Below, one piece after another: positions 60,591-64,000 of a stretch of DNA of 64,000 nucleotides. Origin of the DNA: Cupriavidus gilardii (lineage in GTDB: Bacteria > Pseudomonadota > Gammaproteobacteria > Burkholderiales > Burkholderiaceae); NCBI RefSeq assembly GCF_013314895.1, contig NZ_JABTYE010000017.1, forward strand, positions 1 to 64,000, given 5' to 3'. Both the position numbers and the translations under genes were made by a program. The stretch's first letter is position 1, and every line of letters starts with the position of its first letter. The notes under the pieces were generated by a model. It saw only the letters and a program-made list of their open reading frames with translations, did no database searches and was not told where the DNA came from.

Positions 60591-62621
60591 ATGGATCCAG
60601 GCAACGATGAACATTACGGCGGCGGGCGAGTCGTTCGTGGCCAACGCGTCGACACGTCGGGTTGGCCAACGCCAGACGAGGGCGCGCTCGACGATCCGCG
60701 GCGCGCCTTGTACTTTTCCAGAAAACACGCGGTCCAGCTTTATCTTTCCGGCGCCGACGCCCACACCATCAAGCGTCTGACCTCGTTCAGTGACAAGCAA
60801 GTTTATCGTTTGATTTCCGAGCGTTGTCTTCAGGCGCATCCAGATGGCCAGCCGTATGGTTGGCGTGGCTTGGTGCCGTGGCTAAGAGTACGGCCATACC
60901 GCCGCCGCACGAAAATCCGTGTCGACCGGTTCGGCGGCGGGGCAGCCGGAGCGCTGCAAGCCACGCTGGATGCGCACCCGGAACTGCGCCTGTCATTCGA
61001 ATCCCGGATTCGCTCTAGCCCATCGTCCAAACGGTTATCCGAGGCCAGGCGATCGCCCCGACGGCATTGGCTGTGGTTTCTTGACCAACTGCGCGAGCGC
61101 GGCTATGAGGCGCGCGGCGACTGGCCGTTCAATACATCGACTCGCGCTTACTTCACGATCTGTCGCTTCGTTGAACAGGTGCTGTCCTCGGACCCGAAAT
61201 CGCTCGCAGCCAGCATCGGGGGAGCCGATCTGGTGCGCAAGCTGAAAGCCGGCGATGGATCCGGTCGGCCGGCCCTGCGGTTCATGCAGCGGGTCGAAAT
61301 GGACGCGCACAAACTGGACGGTCGCTTCTGCGTGTCGCTGCCGCTCGCCGGCGGCGGCTTCACGGAGAAGATCGTGCACCGGCTCTGGGTGATTGTGATC
61401 CTCGAGGTGGTCTCGCGCGCGGTGGTTGGCTACTACTTCAGCACCGGGCGAGAAGTCTCGAAAGACGATGTCCTGCGGGCAATCAAGACCGGACTGAGCC
61501 GGCCGAAGCTGCGTCCCGTGACCTTTTCCGACACCCCATACTTGCCTGATGCAGGGCTGCTTGGCTCGCTCGGCGAGGAATTTGTGGGGCTGTGTTGGGA
61601 TGAAACCAGCGTCGACGGCGCACTGGCGGAAACCTGCCAGCACGTTCGCGCTGCGCTCCAACAGGCCGTGGGTTCGACCCTGCTGGAGCCGCGCAATTCG
61701 TTCGCGGCACGACGAAGCAAAGACGATCGCCCGTTCATTGAGTCGTTTTTCCGCAACCTCGCCGGACGTGGCTTTCAGCGCTTGACCAACACGACCGGGG
61801 CGAAGCCGCAAGATCGGCAGGGCCGTGAGCCAGACGGCGTGGCGCTGGCCAGCCGCTTCCAGTACGAATATGCCGAAGAGCTGTTGGGCGTGCTGATCGC
61901 CAACTATAACGCTACCCCTCACCGCGGCATTGGCAACCGGACGCCCTTGCAGTATGCGGCCTTCCTGCATCGGCATGGCGGCGAGACGTGGCGCCGGGTG
62001 GATGCCGCCGCCATGCAAGGCTTGTTTAGCGTGAGAAGGCGTTGTGTGGTCAGGGGCGGCGCGGCGGTGGGGCGGGCACCGTACGTGACCTTCCATTATG
62101 GCCGCTACAGCAACGAGGTACTGCACAACCGGCAGGATCTGGTGGGCACCGAGATCTGGGTGATCTGCCATGAAGAGGACGATTGCCGCGTTGCGCTGGC
62201 CTCAACGCTCGATGGTGTGCCGTTGGGGGTGCTGCGCGCAGCGCCGCCATGGCACTTATCGCCGCATAGCCTGGCGGTACGCGCGGCCATCTGCCGCGCT
62301 TGTGCCAGAGGCCAGTTTGCGATTTCCCCCGGCGGCGATGCGATCGAAGCCTTCATCCAGTACGTCGAGACGCAGCCGCACAAGAAGCTCCCGGTTCATC
62401 CGGCGTACCTGGAAGCCAGGCGCATCTTGGCGGCGGCCTCCCAGCTTTCCATTGGCGCCGTGATGCTTGATGCCGCGCTGGAGCGCGGTCGCGGCGGGTC
62501 ATCCCGAGGTGGGGAGGCGCCCGAGGTCGCGCCGGCCGTGACACGGGCTGACACAACCGGTGACCCGGGCACGGATGGGAAGGGTGAGCTTCCCCCGCGG
62601 CGCATGGCGCGAACGGAGTAG
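60591..62621 (+). CDS. TnsB/TniA-like DDE transposase
   Basis: A 676-residue transposase of the Mu/Tn7/Tn5053 superfamily. An N-terminal helix-turn-helix region (LYLSGADAHTIKRLTSFSDKQVYRLI) is followed by an rve catalytic core. First Asp D238 is in VEMDAHKLDG; a second is probably D337 (LCWDETSVDG); Glu is E384 (RPFIESFFRNLAGRGF). NYNATPHRGIGNRTPLQYAAF is the usual end of the core; a beta-barrel and tail follow. It is larger than Tn402 TniA (about 560) and closer to TnsB in size. The ATG at 60591 has GAGG upstream; longer frames are less likely. Confidence 0.85.
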   Translation: MDPGNDEHYGGGRVVRGQRVDTSGWPTPDEGALDDPRRALYFSRKHAVQLYLSGADAHTIKRLTSFSDKQVYRLISERCLQAHPDGQPYGWRGLVPWLRVRPYRRRTKIRVDRFGGGAAGALQATLDAHPELRLSFESRIRSSPSSKRLSEARRSPRRHWLWFLDQLRERGYEARGDWPFNTSTRAYFTICRFVEQVLSSDPKSLAASIGGADLVRKLKAGDGSGRPALRFMQRVEMDAHKLDGRFCVSLPLAGGGFTEKIVHRLWVIVILEVVSRAVVGYYFSTGREVSKDDVLRAIKTGLSRPKLRPVTFSDTPYLPDAGLLGSLGEEFVGLCWDETSVDGALAETCQHVRAALQQAVGSTLLEPRNSFAARRSKDDRPFIESFFRNLAGRGFQRLTNTTGAKPQDRQGREPDGVALASRFQYEYAEELLGVLIANYNATPHRGIGNRTPLQYAAFLHRHGGETWRRVDAAAMQGLFSVRRRCVVRGGAAVGRAPYVTFHYGRYSNEVLHNRQDLVGTEIWVICHEEDDCRVALASTLDGVPLGVLRAAPPWHLSPHSLAVRAAICRACARGQFAISPGGDAIEAFIQYVETQPHKKLPVHPAYLEARRILAAASQLSIGAVMLDAALERGRGGSSRGGEAPEVAPAVTRADTTGDPGTDGKGELPPRRMARTE

Positions 62622-62624
62622 AAC

Positions 62625-63605
62625 GTGTCGTTCTCGCTGCCCGAGCGCATCGATCCGCGTCACTGCATTGTGACCAAGCAGTATGCGATCTACACGCCGC
62701 CGATGCATGCCATGATCGAGCAGATGGGCGAATGGATCGATCAGCAGCGCCCGGGCGGCTATATCTATGGTGCGTCGCGGCTCGGCAAGTCGCGTTGCGT
62801 GCAGTGGTATGTCGGCAAGGTGCTGGAGGAGCGATTTAGCGCAGTCGTGCCCCTGGTGGTATGGAGCCGACGCCCCGACAGTCATTCCAACGAAGCGGCG
62901 TTCTGGCATCAGATTCTGATGGCGTCGCACTTCGAGTTCGTCAACCCGGCCAAGGTGCCCAAGCGGGTCGAGGCGGCCTATCTCTGTCGGCAACGCTTCA
63001 TTGCCATCGCCAACAATGCGTGTCGCAACTATGTCGTCTTGTTGATTGACGAAGCGCAGGATTTGACGCTGCGCGAGTGGAAGTGGCTGGTGGGCCTGCA
63101 GAACGATCTCGATTACGACGGTTACCTGCTCAGCGTCTTCTCGGTCGGCACGCATCAATTGAACTATCGACATGAATACATGGCCAGCACCGGCAACGCG
63201 CATGTGGCCGCCCGCTTCATGGCAGCCCATGCGCGCTTTCACGGTCTGCGCTCGGTGCAGGAGATCGAGTATGTGCTGAACGGCTATGACGTCGACTCCG
63301 AATGGCCGGTCGACAGCGGGGTGCCGTTTCTGGCGTATTTTGCGCCAGAGGACTTTGCCCGCGGGCGCCGGCTGGCCGGCAGCGCCAAGCTTCTCTGGAA
63401 CGCCCTGGTCGAGTTGTCACCGCAGCAGGCGCGACGGCGGCATGAGTTTCCGATGCAACACGTTGCCAAGGCGACCGAGAGCGTGCTGTTCCAACTGGCC
63501 CGCGGCATGGACTGGGACGAGGCGACCTGCTACGAGAATTGGCTCAGAGAATTGGCCAAGACCAACTTCTCTGACCACATGAGAATCATCGCCGCGGGCA
63601 GTTAG
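62625..63605 (+). CDS. TnsC/TniB-like AAA+ transposition regulator
   Basis: A 326-residue ATPase with Walker A GASRLGKSR, Walker B YVVLLIDEAQDL and the sensor segment SVFSVGTHQL. In Tn7-like elements this protein links target choice to the transposase. GTG start, three bases after the transposase stop, so translation is coupled. Confidence 0.88.
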   Translation: MSFSLPERIDPRHCIVTKQYAIYTPPMHAMIEQMGEWIDQQRPGGYIYGASRLGKSRCVQWYVGKVLEERFSAVVPLVVWSRRPDSHSNEAAFWHQILMASHFEFVNPAKVPKRVEAAYLCRQRFIAIANNACRNYVVLLIDEAQDLTLREWKWLVGLQNDLDYDGYLLSVFSVGTHQLNYRHEYMASTGNAHVAARFMAAHARFHGLRSVQEIEYVLNGYDVDSEWPVDSGVPFLAYFAPEDFARGRRLAGSAKLLWNALVELSPQQARRRHEFPMQHVAKATESVLFQLARGMDWDEATCYENWLRELAKTNFSDHMRIIAAGS

Positions 63606-63607
63606 CG

Positions 63608-64000
63608 GTGGCGAGCTATCCCTCGATCAATTGGTGGCCAGATAATCTGCGGCCCTACGAGTCGGCGCTTTCGTTGGTCGCCAGGTTTTGCGCGTTCAAT
63701 CGCATTTCCGCGCGAGCCGGCTCCGCGTTCCTGGGAATCGAGCCACACCATCCGGGATTTCCCTCCGATGATGACGTCGCGCGGGTGTCATCGCTATTGC
63801 GCGAGAACCCGGCGCGGTTGGCCGACGTACTCCAACAGACGCTCGATTTGCAGGAGTGCGGCACCTATGCGCCCCCTCCGGTCGACAGCCACGAAGCGAG
63901 CGTTCGGTATTGCGCAGCCTGTGCGCAACATGGTTATCACAGCTACCTGCACGAGATGCCGTGGTTGGCCAACTGCCCCGTACATCGGGTGGCGCTGACC
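63608..64000 (+). CDS. TniQ/TnsD-like target-selection protein (partial, runs off window)
   Basis: 131 codons visible from a GTG two bases after the ATPase stop. The start SINWWPDNLRPYESALSLVARF and zinc-binding RYCAACAQHGYHSYLHEMPWLANCPVHR (CxxC...CxxH) are family marks of TniQ/TnsD. It should tether the AAA protein to a chosen site. The C-terminus, which would show whether it is a short TniQ or a long TnsD, is outside the window. Confidence 0.85.
   Translation, partial: MASYPSINWWPDNLRPYESALSLVARFCAFNRISARAGSAFLGIEPHHPGFPSDDDVARVSSLLRENPARLADVLQQTLDLQECGTYAPPPVDSHEASVRYCAACAQHGYHSYLHEMPWLANCPVHRVALT

Larger units (their letters stand above)
59435..64000 (+). mobile_element. left part of a Tn7/Tn5053-like transposon (TnsB-TnsC-TniQ)
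   Basis: DDE transposase, AAA regulator and TniQ follow each other with 3-base and 2-base gaps, preceded by repeat-rich DNA and a divergent gene of unknown role. The element runs off the right edge, so cargo, right end and target site are not visible. No TnsA-like endonuclease is seen in the part present. Confidence 0.75.

Noticed and set aside
1..64000. CRISPR array
   Set aside because: No regularly spaced repeats of 25-40 bases with unique spacers were seen. The tandem repeats found are short and contiguous.
1..64000. tRNA genes
   Set aside because: No cloverleaf with TTCRANY T-arm and CCA context was noticed, including next to the integrase remnants. I could not run a covariance search.
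59435..64000. CRISPR-associated transposon
   Set aside because: TnsB-TnsC-TniQ without TnsA resembles the core of some such elements, but no cas gene, repeat or guide is in the window; kept only as something to check to the right.

Overview
The window reads as a high-GC Burkholderiales chromosome segment, probably Cupriavidus/Ralstonia-like. This is inferred from five orphan Bug-type periplasmic binding proteins, the 5S rRNA 3' end, the porin type and dense GC-rich catabolic operons. No database search was possible. Gene names rest on motifs and family knowledge.

Layout. (1) 1-100: the 3' end of a 5S rRNA gene with its terminator, so an rRNA operon lies to the left. (2) 0.2-4.1 kb: an ECF42-type sigma factor with a TPR-like tail, followed by three YCII/DGPF proteins, an NTF2-like protein and a VOC protein. 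Two near-identical candidate ECF42 promoters (TGTCGA-N17-CGAC) precede DGPF genes. (3) 4.4-7.0 kb: a manganese module with a 37-residue membrane peptide, an NRAMP/MntH importer and a convergent manganese catalase. (4) 7.2-16.4 kb: a diheme-type cytochrome c, an orphan J-domain protein, a Bug protein, a fluoroacetate-dehalogenase-like hydrolase, a large MscS-family channel, and a MocR regulator divergent from a cupin/AhpD-like pair. (5) 16.5-19.7 kb: an arsR-acr3-arsC-arsH operon with a promoter/operator that predicts a leaderless transcript, next to a hemerythrin-like gene. (6) 19.9-21.0 kb: three small genes of unknown role.

(7) 21.4-26.5 kb: a LysR regulator and a three-subunit opine-oxidase/HcnABC-like flavo-iron-sulfur amine oxidase with a Bug protein. 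(8) 26.7-35.0 kb: an ABC exporter, ChrA, a Bug protein with a D-aminoacylase, a LysR regulator and an amidase. (9) 35.2-44.2 kb: a tight leftward eight-gene operon with CoA ligase, two acyl-CoA dehydrogenases, an enoyl-CoA hydratase-like protein, two SDRs (one an unusual fusion), a CMD-family protein and a Bug protein. This is beta-oxidation-like degradation of an unknown acid. A divergent SDR and SMP-30 pair, a LysR regulator, a two-component flavin monooxygenase pair and a porin follow, to 50.5 kb.

(10) 50.5-59.3 kb: an accessory region built from three remnants of one tyrosine-recombinase family. They bracket a relic of a DUF3732 SMC-like ATPase and an apparently intact HxlR-controlled cassette (acyl-CoA ligase, atypical SDR, kappa-GST/HCCA isomerase-like protein, Bug, nitronate monooxygenase-like). 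(11) 59.4-64.0 kb: the left part of a Tn7/Tn5053-like transposon (TnsB/TniA, TnsC/TniB, TniQ) with repeated end motifs and a divergent hypothetical gene. The right part lies outside the window.
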